From positions 232,173,643 through 232,237,642 of the forward strand of contig JBAIZL010000002.1 in assembly GCA_036971475.1 (NCBI GenBank): 64,000 nt of DNA, in the 5' to 3' direction. Below are positions 1 to 11,700 of the stretch, piece after piece; the first letter of the stretch is position 1, and every line of letters starts with the position of its first letter. Under the pieces are notes generated by a model, which worked only from the letters and a program-made list of their open reading frames with translations, did no database searches and was not told where the DNA came from. A program made the translations under genes and the position numbers. The stretch comes from Prosapia bicincta (taxonomy: Eukaryota; Arthropoda; Insecta; Hemiptera; Cercopidae).

Positions 1-3000
1 AGACGCTGGCGAACAAAAGCCTTGTTTGGCTTGTGTAGGTACGGATACCATACCATCGAGGAGAAGAGACGCTGGCGAACAAAAGGCGTGTTTGGCTTGT
101 GTAGGTGTGGATACCATACCATCGAGGAGGACCAGAGAAGTGTTTGGCTTGTGTAGGTACGGACACCATACCATCGAGAAGGACAAGAGCCGTGTTTGTC
201 TTGTGTAGGTACGGATACCATACCATCGAGGAGGACAAGAGACGTGTTTGGCTTGTGTAGGTACGGATACCATACCATCGAGGAGGACAAGATACGTGTT
301 TGGCTTTTGTAGGTACGGACACCATACCATCGAGGAGGACAAGAGACGTGTTTGGCTTTTGTAGGTACGGATACCATCCCATCGAGGAGGACAGGAGTCG
401 TGTTTGGCTTGTGTAGGTAAGGATACCATACCATCGAGGAGGAGAGACGCTGGCGTACAAATGATGTGTTTGGCTTGTGTAGGTACGGATACCATACCAT
501 CGAGGAGGAGAGACCCTGGCGAACAAAAGACGTGTTTGGCTTGTGTAGGTACGGATACCATACCATCGAGGAGGAACAGAGACGTGTTTGGCTTGTGTAG
601 GTACGGATACCATACCATCGAGGAGGACAAGAGACGTGTTTGGCTTGTGTGAGTACGAATACCATACCATCGAAAAGGACAAGAGTCGTGTTTGGCTTGT
701 GTAGGTATGGATACCATACTATCGAGGAGGACAAGAGTCGTGTTTGGCTTGTGTAGGTACGGATACCATACCATCGAGGAGAAGAGACGCTGGTGAACAA
801 AAGGCGTGTTTGGCGTGTGTAGGTGTGGATACCATACCATCGAGGAGAAGAGACGCTGGCGAACAAAAGGCGTGTTTGGCTTGTGTAGGTGTGGATACCA
901 TACCATCAAGGAGAAGAGACGCTGGCGAACAAAAGACGTGTTTGGCTTGTGTAGGTACGGATACCATACCATCGAGGAGGAGAGACGCTGGTAAACAAAA
1001 GACTTGTTTGGCTTGTGTAGGTACGGATACCATACCATCGAGGAGAAGAGACGCTGGCGAACAAAAGGCGTGTTTGGCTTGTGTAGGTGTGGATACCATA
1101 CCATCGAGGAGGACCAGAGAAGTGTTTGGCTTGTGTAGGTACGGACACCATACCATCGAGGAGGACAAAGGCGCGTTTGGCTTGTGTAGGTACGGATACC
1201 ATATCATCGAGGAGGACAAAAAAACGTGTTTGGCTTGTGTAGGTACGGATACCATACCATCGAGAAGGACAAGAGCCGTGTTTGTCTTGTGTAGGTACGG
1301 ATACCATACCATCGAGGAGGACAAGAGACGTGTTTGGCTTGTGTAGGTACGGATACCATACCATCGAGGAGGACAAGATACGTGTTTGGCTTTTGTAGGT
1401 ACGGACACCATACCATCGAGGAGGACAAGAGACGTGTTTGGCTTTTGTAGGTACGGATACCATCCCATCGAGGAGGACAGGAGTCGTGTTTGGCTTGTGT
1501 AGGTAAGGATACCATACCATCGAGGAGGAGAGACGCTGGCGTACAAATGATGTGTTTGGCTTGTGTAGGTACGGATACCATACCATCGAGGAGGAGAGAC
1601 CCTGGCGAACAAAAGACGTGTTTGGCTTGTGTAGGTACGGATACCATACCATCGAGGAGGAACAGAGACGTGTTTGGCTTGTGTAGGTACGGATACCATA
1701 CCATCGAGGAGGACAAGAGACGTGTTTGGCTTGTGTGAGTACGAATACCATACCATCGAAAAGGACAAGAGTCGTGTTTGGCTTGTGTAGGTATGGATAC
1801 CATACTATCGAGGAGGACAAGAGTCGTGTTTGGCTTGTGTAGGTACGGATACCATACCATCGAGGAGAAGAGACGCTGGTGAACAAAAGGCGTGTTTGGC
1901 GTGTGTAGGTGTGGATACCATACCATCGAGGAGAAGAGACGCTGGCGAACAAAAGGCGTGTTTGGCTTGTGTAGGTGTGGATACCATACCATCAAGGAGA
2001 AGAGACGCTGGCGAACAAAAGACGTGTTTGGCTTGTGTAGGTACGGATACCATACCATCGAGGAGGAGAGACGCTGGCAAACAAAAGACTTGTTTGGCTT
2101 GTGTAGGTACGGATACCATACCATCGAGGAGAAGAGACGCTGGCAAACAAAAGGCGTGTTTGGCTTGTGTAGGTGTGGATACCATACCATCAAGGAGGAC
2201 CAGAGAAGTGTTTGGCTTGTGTAGGTACGGATACCATACCATCGAGGAGTTCAAGAGAAGTGTTTGGCTTGTGTAGGTACGGATACCATACCATAGAAGA
2301 GGACAAGAGACGTGTTTGTCTTGTGTAGGTACGGATACCATATCATCGAGGACAAAAAACGTGTTTGGCTTGTGTAGGTACGGATACCATACCATCGAGG
2401 AGGTCAAGACCCGTGTTTGGCTTGTGTAGGCACGGATACCATACCATCGAGGAGGACAAGAGACGTGTTTGGCTTGTGTAGGTACGGATACCATACCATC
2501 GAGGAGGACAAGAGACGTGTATGGCTTGTGTAGGTACGGATACCATACCATCGAGGAGGACAAGATACGTGTTTGGCTTTTGTAGGTACGGACACCATAC
2601 CATCGAGGAGGACAAGAGACGTGTTTGGCTTTTCTAGGTACGGATACCATCCCATCGAGGAGGACATTAGTCGTGTTTGGCTTGTGTAGGTACGGATACC
2701 ATACCATCGAGGAGGACAGGAGTCGTGTTTGGCTTGTGTAGGTACGGATACCATACCAACGAGGAGGACAAGAGACGTGTTTGGCTTGTGTAGGTACGGA
2801 TACAATACCATCGAGAAGGACAAGAGACGTGTTTGGCTTGTGTAGGTACGGATACCATACCATCGAGGAGAAGAGACGCTGGTGAACAAAAGGCGTGTTT
2901 GGCGTGTGTAGTTGTGGATACCATACCATCGAGGAGAAGAGACGCTGGCGAACAAAAGGCGTGTTTGGCTTGTGTAGGTGTGGATACCATACCATCTAGG

Positions 3001-3534
3001 AGGACCAGAGAAGTGTTTGGCTTGTGTAGGTACGGATACCATACCATCGAGAAGGACAAGAGACGTGTTTGGCTTGTGTAGGTACGGATACCATACCATC
3101 GAGGAGGACAAGAGACGTGTTTGGCTTGTGTAGGTACGGATACCATACTATCGAGGAGGACAAGAAACGTGTTTGGCTTGTGTAGGTACGGATACCATAC
3201 CATAGAGGAGGACAAGAGACTTGTTTGGCTTGTGTAGGTACGGATACCATACCATCAAGGAGGACAAGAGACGTGTTTGGCTTGTGTAGGTACGGATACC
3301 ATACCATCGAGGAGGACAAGAAACGTGTTTGGCTTGTGTAGGTACGGATACCATACCATAGAGGAGGACAAGAGACTTGTTTGGCTTGTGTAGGTACGGA
3401 TACCATACCATCGAGGAGGACAAGAGACGTGTTTGGCTTGTGTAGGTACGGATACCATACCATCGAGGAGGACAAGAGACGTGTTTGGCTTGTGTAGGTA
3501 CGGATACCATACCATCGTGGAGGACAAGAGACAT
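1..3534. repeat. 52/66-bp minisatellite array with 1,086-bp higher-order repeat
   Basis: About 60 units run head to tail from before the window start to about 3534. The short unit is 52 bp (core GTGTTTGGCTTGTGTAGGTA followed by CGGATACCATACCATCGAGG). A 63-66-bp variant carries an extra GACGCTGGCGAACAAAAG segment. Marked variants recur at a constant offset of 1,086 bp (for example 185 to 1271 and 715 to 1801), so the array has higher-order structure; the first copy lacks two units (104 bp) present near 1135-1240. A third, partial copy lies at about 2560-3000, and a 156-bp (3 x 52) duplication lies at 3161-3400. The unit lacks stops in several frames, which produces long spurious open frames on both strands. 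I call no gene here. Confidence 0.97.
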
Positions 3535-5460
3535 TTATTGGTAACGTAGTAATGATCTTTGTATTAATAAATTTATAACAGTGAATGTTTCTCTTGTTAA
3601 AATTTATTGAATAAATTACCTCAAGTATTGGGGTAGTAAGCATAAGTTTCTCATGTAATCGAATAGTTTCAAATCGTCCGAATCCCAAGATACGTTTCGT
3701 TATGTTTCAGCTATAAGACCTCCTGCCAGCCTCGTATTAAGGTTTGTGTTATAGTTTTCGAAGTCCCACTGTTAGCGCCAGCTAGGGCTGGACTAAAACA
3801 GAGGGTGGGTCTGACGTGTTAAGCGTTAAGCTTGCACTCAGCATACACGGCGGGGCGTAATGTAACCGATAGACCATGTAAAATTCCATCATGACTACAT
3901 GTGTGCAGATTAGGTAGATCTACTCATAAATATGTGCTTACCTGTTTCCTCCCTTGTCACAAAGGGTATAAGGATGGGTAGGTGAACTAACGTAGGTATA
4001 AGCAAGGGGCATTGAGGGAAGTAATTGAGTCGCTTTTCCGAAGTAGTCCTGACCTTAACCAACGTCGAGAGTTGTCTGCTAGTAACCTGGTAAATTATGT
4101 AACAAATTTGCTGTTTCAATAAAGTAAAAAATATAGTATTTAGGTGCTGCAAATAGACTAAAAGTCTTCCCATTTTTAGGCACGATAACCGATGGACTAT
4201 AGTTTTGAACTATTGTGATCCTTGTTTCCCTGCCACCACAATAAGGGAACCATTAGATCCCTCCTTCCTCTTATTTACAATATACTTTCCCCTACAACAT
4301 AGTGTAATAGTTGGGCACCTGCTTATGTTGTAACACTATTTATGATGGATGTTGGTTATTCCAGTTATATGTTAAATAAATTATATTTGACCTACAAATG
4401 TTATGTGGATTCTAATTGAATTAATAACAGGTATGTTTCAAAGAAAGATACGTTTTATGAATAATACTAATCAAGAATTTAATTAATAATGAGTTCCAAA
4501 ATAAACAATAACTGAACAAATGAAAATTATAGGCTATTCTAATTACACTCGTGGTAAAATATTTAATCTCTTTGATTAGGAAGTTACCCAATTTCAACAA
4601 TTGTACAGTTAATTAAATTGTGGTTTAGATATGAGATATCCACTCGTAAGATTGTTTCATTATTTAAACTTATTAGACATACTATGAATGTAAAAATTGG
4701 TATTTGAGAAATAGAATTTTAACACCACGTGGCTTGATAACTTATTTAAAACACTTGTTTAGTAACAAGTAAATTAGAATTTTCACTATTTGTTAACTGT
4801 TAACTACATAAAACTTTAATTATTTGAATTCAATTCTGATGTAGAAGATTTTACGAAATTATTGTATCACTTATCTGGTAAACTTATGTAGAGTTGATCA
4901 TTTTTGCCTGTTCTTTCCGCCATGCTCCTGTTTAGATCGGCTTGAATGTTGCACTGAGAGATGTAGATCTAGTTAGTTAATTAATTAATGCAAAAATAAA
5001 AATATTACTTTCAGAACTCATTTTAAATAGTTTGTATGAAAATCTCTTAACTGAACATCACTTCTTTTTTTTTTAAAGAAACCTCTATACTTCAATGTGC
5101 ATAATCCCCTCTCATGGGGCGACAATTAGTTACGATTAACCCTCCACGCATTCCTCTGCGTACTTCACCTAGAACCTTTTCATACATGTTTCTACGTTTG
5201 TAGAAATCTGATACCTTTACCATTTTGTTCATATATATTATTAATGAACATATTCACAATTCTCTTAATTATTTTTAAGTAGCTGTCCCGATTTGTTTTT
5301 AATGCCGGTAACAAATATTATTATAATTTTATTGAATAAAATAATGTTACAGTGTCTTTGATAAAAGCAAGTCTACTTTATGCCTGCAACTCTGTCCAAG
5401 TGAAGTCACTTCCCTATATCAAATGATAACGTGTTTTATGTTGCACTATAAACCTAAATC
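3535..5460. other. Unique AT-rich DNA, no feature recognised
   Basis: Non-repetitive AT-rich sequence between the minisatellite and the first (TA)n tract. No open frame with recognisable protein similarity, no tRNA-like structure and no transposon end was seen. The short minus-strand frame at 3910-4173 has no familiar motif. Confidence 0.6.
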
Positions 5461-5485
5461 TATATATATATATATATATATATAT
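5461..5485. repeat. (TA)n microsatellite
   Basis: Pure TA dinucleotide run of about 12 units. Confidence 0.95.
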
Positions 5486-5752
5486 GCTGATACGTATTCC
5501 TTCACGGATGGAAAAATATGATGAATAGTTACTATCTGGAGTACATCCGTTCATTCTGCAGTCCATAAATTCGCAGTTCCGACGTTTCGCTAGAATCTCA
5601 TCCAGCATTGACGAGGTGAACCCAACAACAGTAGAAGAGCGAGTGAAAAGCGCAGATAACTCGGCTCCTATATATAGAGGAATGAAGCCACGCCCATTGA
5701 CGTCAATACACACACACACGATGTCAACCTTCGTCGATGTGTGGATTGACGT

Positions 5753-5756
<4 letters not shown>
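5486..5756. other. Unique spacer with degenerate transposon-like sequence
   Basis: A 270-bp segment between two (TA)n tracts. On the minus strand it contains a CTGGATGAG...GCGAAACGTC arrangement (5583-5606) resembling other dispersed motifs in the window (see findings). No coding sequence recognised. Confidence 0.4.

Positions 5757-5811
<55 letters not shown>
5757..5811. repeat. (TA)n microsatellite abutting the LINE fragment
   Basis: About 27 TA units ending directly where the LINE-like reading frame becomes recognisable. Confidence 0.95.
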
Positions 5812-5817
<6 letters not shown>

Positions 5818-6478
5818 GCAGGAAGCAACAGAACTGCCTTCGACGGAAAAGTCGAAGCATTTAGGATTGCGCAAAGCCAACTGTATGCAAATATGAACAA
5901 ATTTAATAATGCTGCTATATTCATCGATTCAAAATCTGCTATCCAGGGCATAGCATCAACTGATCTGCCAATAAGCCCCGAAGTGCAAGAGTGCCGAAGG
6001 TTGTACCACTCGCTAAATTCCGAACGTAAATCAATCGTACTACAGTGGATTCCTGGTCACTGTGGTGTGACTAGAAATGAGCAGGCAGAGACAATTGCTA
6101 AAAAGGTACTGAAATAAAACTAGAACAAAAAAACACAAGTTTCTTATAATACAATAAGATTACAAATTAAAAAAGCCATCAATATCCAACATGTAAAAGA
6201 TATAGTGGAACGTACACAAGGGAAACAATGGGAAGATGCCATAACGACAACACCTGAGGGCCCTAGAAACGTAGCAGTTGCCACCTTCCGCCTCATTACA
6301 GGACACGACCTTCTACGAAAACACCTATACCGCATTGGACTAGCTGAGGACCCATACTGCAGCCTATGCCAACAAGGCATACATGGATAGAAGTCACCTT
6401 AAGGTGTGTCCAGCACTATCAAAGACAACTGAACATGAACGATACAGGGAAGCACGAGGTTTATTACAGAGTGTATAA
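5812..6478 (+). pseudogene. 5'-truncated non-LTR retrotransposon ORF2: RNase H domain and C-terminal zinc knuckle
   Basis: This is the tail of a LINE ORF2 polyprotein of the kind that carries an RNase H domain after the reverse transcriptase (Jockey/I-like groups). Visible RNase H landmarks are the acidic residue in FDGKVEAFRIA, the catalytic-Asp block FIDSKSAIQGI and the WIPGHCGVTRNEQAE block, where the usual final Asp (NEKAD in relatives) is Glu. The N-terminal catalytic Asp and the whole reverse transcriptase are missing. In-frame stops occur at 6115-6117 (TAA) and 6121-6123 (TAG). The frame then continues through FRLITGHDLLRKHLYRIG and CSLC, shifts near 6380, and resumes as MDRSHLKVC, completing a C-x2-C...H-x4-C knuckle before a TAA at 6476-6478. 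(TA)n tracts sit on both sides. It is a dead copy; exact clade is uncertain. Confidence 0.88.
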
Positions 6479-6509
6479 CTAATGTTATTTTGTACTTGCC
6501 ATTAAAATA

Positions 6510-6512
<3 letters not shown>

Positions 6513-6570
<58 letters not shown>
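6513..6570. repeat. (TA)n microsatellite at the LINE 3' end
   Basis: About 29 TA units starting 35 bp after the last LINE stop codon and running directly into the 16-bp minisatellite. It may be the LINE's own simple-repeat tail. Confidence 0.95.
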
Positions 6571-6573
<3 letters not shown>

Positions 6574-7190
6574 TCCTTGCACATTCACAATCCTTGCCAT
6601 TCTCAGTTCTTACTATCCAATCCCTCCCATTCCCAATCCTTGCAAATTCATAATCCTTTTCATTTACAACCTTTGACATTCACAATCTTTACTATCCACA
6701 ATCCTTGAGATTCACTATCTTTCCATTCACAATCCTTGCAATTCACAATCCTTGCCATTCTCAAACCTTATTATCCACAGTTCCTCCCATTCACAAACCT
6801 TGCACACTCACAATACATTCCTTTTACAATCCTTGACATTCTCATAACCTTGAGACTCCCAATCCTTGACATTCACAACCCTTGTCATTCACAATCCTTG
6901 GAATTCACAATCCTTGCCATTCACAATCCTTGACATTCACAATCCTTGGGATTCACTATCCTTTCCATCACAATACTTGAGATTCACAATCCTTGCCCTT
7001 CACAATCCTTTCCATTCACAATCCTTGCCATTCACAATCCTTGCCATTCTCAATCCTAACTATACATAATTACTCCTATTCACAATCCTTGCACACTCAT
7101 AATCCTTTCCATTTACAATCCTTGACATTCACAATACTTGACTTCACAATCTCGCCATTTACAATGACTCCTCTTCACAACCCAGCCATA
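6571..7190. repeat. 16-bp minisatellite (ATTCACAATCCTTGCC)
   Basis: Roughly 38 degenerate copies of ATTCACAATCCTTGCC, with variants ending TTGAC, TTGGG or TTTCC. The array starts immediately after (TA)n. Plus-strand open frames here translate the repeat as FTILAIHNP-like blocks and are not considered genes. Confidence 0.93.
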
Positions 7191-7390
7191 CCATTCATAG
7201 ATGATAAGAGTGCAGATTGCCTGAACGTCTGGAGTAAGCCTGTTTAGAATAGAGCTTTCAAGATGTTTTGTAACTGTGAATTCCTCATTTTAGATTTGAA
7301 ACAAATATTAATCTCTTCGTAAATCATGTCTAGTTATCTGAATGCCATTTGCCAATAGTAAGTTCTACCGAGATGATGAACATATTTCTG
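7191..7390. other. Unique spacer
   Basis: About 200 bp of AT-rich unique sequence between the 16-bp array and a TG microsatellite; nothing recognised. Confidence 0.5.
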
Positions 7391-7420
7391 TGTGTGTGTG
7401 TGTCTGTCTCGTGTGTGTGA

Positions 7421-7471
<51 letters not shown>

Positions 7472-7532
7472 CATGTCGTGTGTGTGTGTGTGTGTGTGTG
7501 TGTATGTCATGTGTGAATGTGTGTGTGTGTCT
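7391..7532. repeat. Interrupted (TG)n microsatellite
   Basis: TG runs broken by short CTGTCTCG, CATGTCG and GTCATG interruptions. Confidence 0.95.
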
Positions 7533-8603
7533 CGTTTAATACTCGGTCAGTGCATTATTCATTGCTGCGAGTCTAGTGACTGTCTGTCTTCTCAGGTGTG
7601 TTTTGTTATTGAGAGAATATGTGATGTTTTATTGATCTGTGAGATACTGTTGTTTTGTATAATTTTTGTATCATATATTCGAACATAGTGTTTGGTTGCG
7701 AATGTTTAGTAAGTGTTTTGATTTGTTTACTTTACTTCGAAATTTTTGTGTGTGTTTATTTCTTTTATCGATGAAGTGTCGAAGTTAGTGGTATGGTTGT
7801 TGTGGAAATGATGTGTTCGTCTTGTAGACGAAATTTGATTTAGGGTTTGTTTTTTTCATATTTGTGCATTGTGGTGAAGATTCTTCCTGTATTTTACCCA
7901 GATAAATTTATATATAAGTGATTATCAAACAACCTCTAGATGTACAACCCAAGAATTGTAAGAAACATTAAGTTCTGGCTGACAACATGGTACCCACTAC
8001 AAGAGCGCACACGAGCAATACCTAATCGCCGCTTGAGAGTACAACCATTCGCCCTCCCATTGACGCTAGCAATACAGCTGTACTGAGCGTGTTATAGTGT
8101 CGCCTTTCGACTATCGCTTTAAGCACAATTTATATCAAAAGGACTACATTCGTCCGACGGTGATTCATATTTTCACAATATTCCTAACGTTTTTCCTCAA
8201 CATTTCCTTTCCTAAAAAAAGTAGAAACTTGTATGATATTTAAACTGCTTTACACGTTACGTTGAAGTAAACTATTATTGTGTTAAACAATGAGCACTTA
8301 AAATAACTATTATCTGAAAGCTAGTCAGTACGATAAATGGAATAAAGTCGCAGCAAGCGTGTATCCGAATGAAAAAAAAACAGTTTAGATTAGTGATAAA
8401 AACAATCAATGCTGTAAATGATAAAGCCTAATTATTACACAGCTCCTTCAGGGAAGTTTAGATTAGCTACACCCACAAATTTGGGATTGGTCCTCGTGGA
8501 TTTACTGACCTAATTCAGTTAATACACAGTTACACACATAAGCTTACATTTCAATAAATGCATCTAAGTACACTTCGTTACATGCAGCACATATTCCAGG
8601 CTT
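7533..8603. other. Unique AT-rich DNA
   Basis: No repeats, gene or transposon ends recognised. Confidence 0.5.
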
Positions 8604-8774
8604 GCCACTCGTCAAGGAATAAAAAAGATTAGAGACCTGCGAAAACAAGGGAAGCCTAACCTCGACAATGAAAGGTGTATTGCGGAATTAATAAAGTTGA
8701 CAAATATTGCCTTTGAAAGATTGGAAATAGAGATAGAATTAGGTAGAGGGGAAATCCTCCCTAACCTGCTATAG
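8604..8774 (+). pseudogene. Short unassigned coding-like fragment
   Basis: A 56-codon open stretch without a Met start, encoding a charged, probably helical peptide (ATRQGIKKIRDLRKQGKPNL near the start, ELGRGEILPNLL at the end) and stopping with TAG at 8772-8774. A TTCCAG lies directly upstream (8594-8599) and could be a splice acceptor or chance. Codon composition is less AT-skewed than the flanks, hinting at a decayed transposon ORF or an exon fragment. No family was recognised. The 109-bp array begins at its stop codon. Confidence 0.22.
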
Positions 8775-11700
8775 GATACACATTGTAGCTCATAGGCACA
8801 GTGTCTGCGTCAAAGAAAGATCAAGGAAAGCGAGGTGGAATAAAGTATATAATGGTTTCATGGTACTACCAAGCCTGAAATAAGAGACACATTATAGCTC
8901 ATAGGGACAGTGTCTGATTCAAAGGAAGAATAAGTAAAGCTACCTAGTGTAGAATAAGGGAATAAAGTATATAATTTTTTCATGGTACTCGCTGATCTAC
9001 CATCAGAAAGAAATTGTAGCTCAGGGCCACACAGCGTGATGCACAGAAAGTATATGGAAAGCTATGATGAATAAAGTATATAATGGTTTCATGGTTCTTT
9101 CTGGTCTACCATAGGAAACAAATTGTAGCTCATGGGCACAGAGTCTGATTCACAGGGAGAATAAGGAAAGCTAGGTGTAATAAAGTATATAATGGTTTCA
9201 TGGTACTACCAAGCCTGAAATAAGAGACACATTATAGCTCATAGGGACAGTGTCTGATTCAAAGGAAGAATAAGTAAAGCTACCTAGTGTAGAATAAGGG
9301 AATAAAGTATATAATTTTTTCATGGTACTCGCTGATCTACCATCAGAAAGAAATTGTAGCTCAGGGCCACACAGCGTGATGCACAGAAAGTATATGGAAA
9401 GCTATGATGAATAAAGTATATAATGGTTTCATGGTTCTTTCTGGTCTACCATAGGAAACAAATTGTAGCTCATGGGCACAGAGTCTGATTCACAGGGAGA
9501 ATAAGGAAAGCTAGGTGTAATAAAGTATATAATGGTTTCATGGTACTACCAAGCCTGAAATAAGAGACACATTATAGCTCATAGGGACAGTGTCTGATTC
9601 AAAGGAAGAATAAGTAAAGCTACCTAGTGTAGAATATGGGAATAAAGTATATAATTTTTTCATGGTACTCGCTGATCTACCATCAGAAAGAAATTGTAGC
9701 TCAGGGCCACACAGCGTGATGCACAGAAAGTATATGGAAAGCTATGATGAATAAAGTATATAATGGTTTCATGCTACTACCTGGCCTGAAATAAGAGATA
9801 AATGTTAGCTCATTGGCACAGGTCCTGATTCACAGGGAGAATAAGGATAGCTAGGTGGAATAAAGTATATAATGGTTTCATGCTACTACCTGGCCTGAAA
9901 TAAGAGATAAATGTTAGCTCATTGGCACAGGTCCTGATTCACAGGGAGAATAAGGATAGCTAGGTGGAATAAAGTATATAATGGTTTCATGCTACTACCA
10001 GGCCTGAAATAAGAGACAAATGTTAGCTCATTGGCACAGGTCCTGATTCACAGGGAGAATAAGGATAGCTAGGTGGAATAAAGTATATAATGGTTTCATG
10101 CTACTACCTGGCCTGAAATAAGAGATAAATGTTAGCTCATTGGCACAGGTCCTGATTCACAGGGAGAATAAGGATAGCTAGGTGGAATAAAGTATATAAT
10201 GGTTTCATGCTACTACCAGGCCTGAAATAAGAGACAAATGTTAGCTCATTGGCACAGGTCCTGATTCACAGGGAGAATAAGGAGAGCTAGGTGGAATGAA
10301 GTATATTATGTTTTTATGGTACTCCTTGGCCCTCCATAACTGACAAATTGTAGCTCATGGGTACTGTGTCTGATTCACAGGGAGAATAAGGAAAGGTAGG
10401 TGTAATAAAGTATATAATGGTTTAAAACTACTACCAGGCCTGAAATAAGAGACAAATGTTAGCTCATTGGCACAGGTCCTGATTCACAGGGAGAATAAGG
10501 AGAGCTAGGTGTAATAAAGTATATAATGGTTTCATGCTACTACCAGGCCTGAAATAAGAGATAAATGTTAGCTCATGGGCACAGAGTCTGATTCACAGGA
10601 AGAATAAGGAAAGCTAGGTGTAATAAAGTAAATAATGGTTTCATGGTAATCCTTTTCCTGCCATAAGTGACAAATTATAGGTCATAGGCACAGTGTCTGA
10701 TTCACAGGAAGAATAAGAAAAGCTAGGTGGAATAAAGTATATAATGGTTTAATGCTACGACCAAGCCTGAAATAAGAGAAAAATGTTAGGTCGTTGCTAC
10801 AGTGTCTGATTCACAAGCTGAATAAGGAGAGCTAGGTGGAATGAAGTATATTATTGTTTCATGGTCCTTCTTGGCCTTCCATAAGAGACAAAATGCAGCT
10901 CATTGGTACAGTTTCTGATTAACAGGAAAAATAAGGAGAGCTAGGTAGAATAAAGTATATAATGGTTTAATGGTACTCCTTGGCCTTCCATAAGAGACAA
11001 AATGCAGCTTATGTGTACAGTGTCTGATTCACAGGAAAAATTAAGGAAAGCTAGGTGGAATAAAGTATACAATGGTTTCATTATATTCCCTGGTCTTCCA
11101 TAAGAGACAAATTGTAGCTCAAGGGCACAGACTCAGATTCACAAGAAGAATAATGAAAGCTAGGTGGAGAGAAGTATATAATGGTTTCATGGTATTCTCT
11201 AGTCTACCATAAGAGACAAATTGTAGCTCAAGGGCACAGACTCAGATTCACAAGAAGAATAATGAAAGATAGGCGGAATAAAGTATATAATGGTTTCATG
11301 GTATTCCCTAGTCTACCATAAGAGACAAATTGTAGCTCAAGGGCACAGACTCAGATTCACAAGAAGAATAATGAAAGATAGGCGGAATAAAGTATATAAT
11401 GGTTTCATGGTATTCCCTAGTCTACCATAAGAGACAAAATGTAGCTCAAGGGCACAGACTCAGATTCACAAGAAGAATAATTAAAGATAGGCGGAATAAA
11501 GTATATAATGGTTTCATGGTATTCCCTAGTCTACCATAAGAGACAAATTGTAGCTCAAGGGCACAGACTCAGATTCACAAGAAGAATAATGAAAGATAGG
11601 CGGAATAAAGTATATAATGGTTTCATGGTATTCCCTAGTCTACCATAAGAGACAAATTGTAGCTCAAGGGCACAGACTCAGATTCACAAGAAGAATAATG

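Noticed and set aside
1..3534. CRISPR-like array
   Set aside because: Repeats are contiguous without unique spacers, units vary, and the context is eukaryotic.
719..3688. Long minus-strand open frames (up to 396 codons) over the 52/66-bp minisatellite
   Set aside because: They consist only of minisatellite translated in drifting frames, overlap equally long frames on the other strand, and have no recognisable domain or start context.
5414..5951. Frames through the (TA)n tracts encoding YIYIYI runs
   Set aside because: Dinucleotide repeats have no stops in these frames; flanking residues are chance or, on + after 5812, belong to the LINE fragment.
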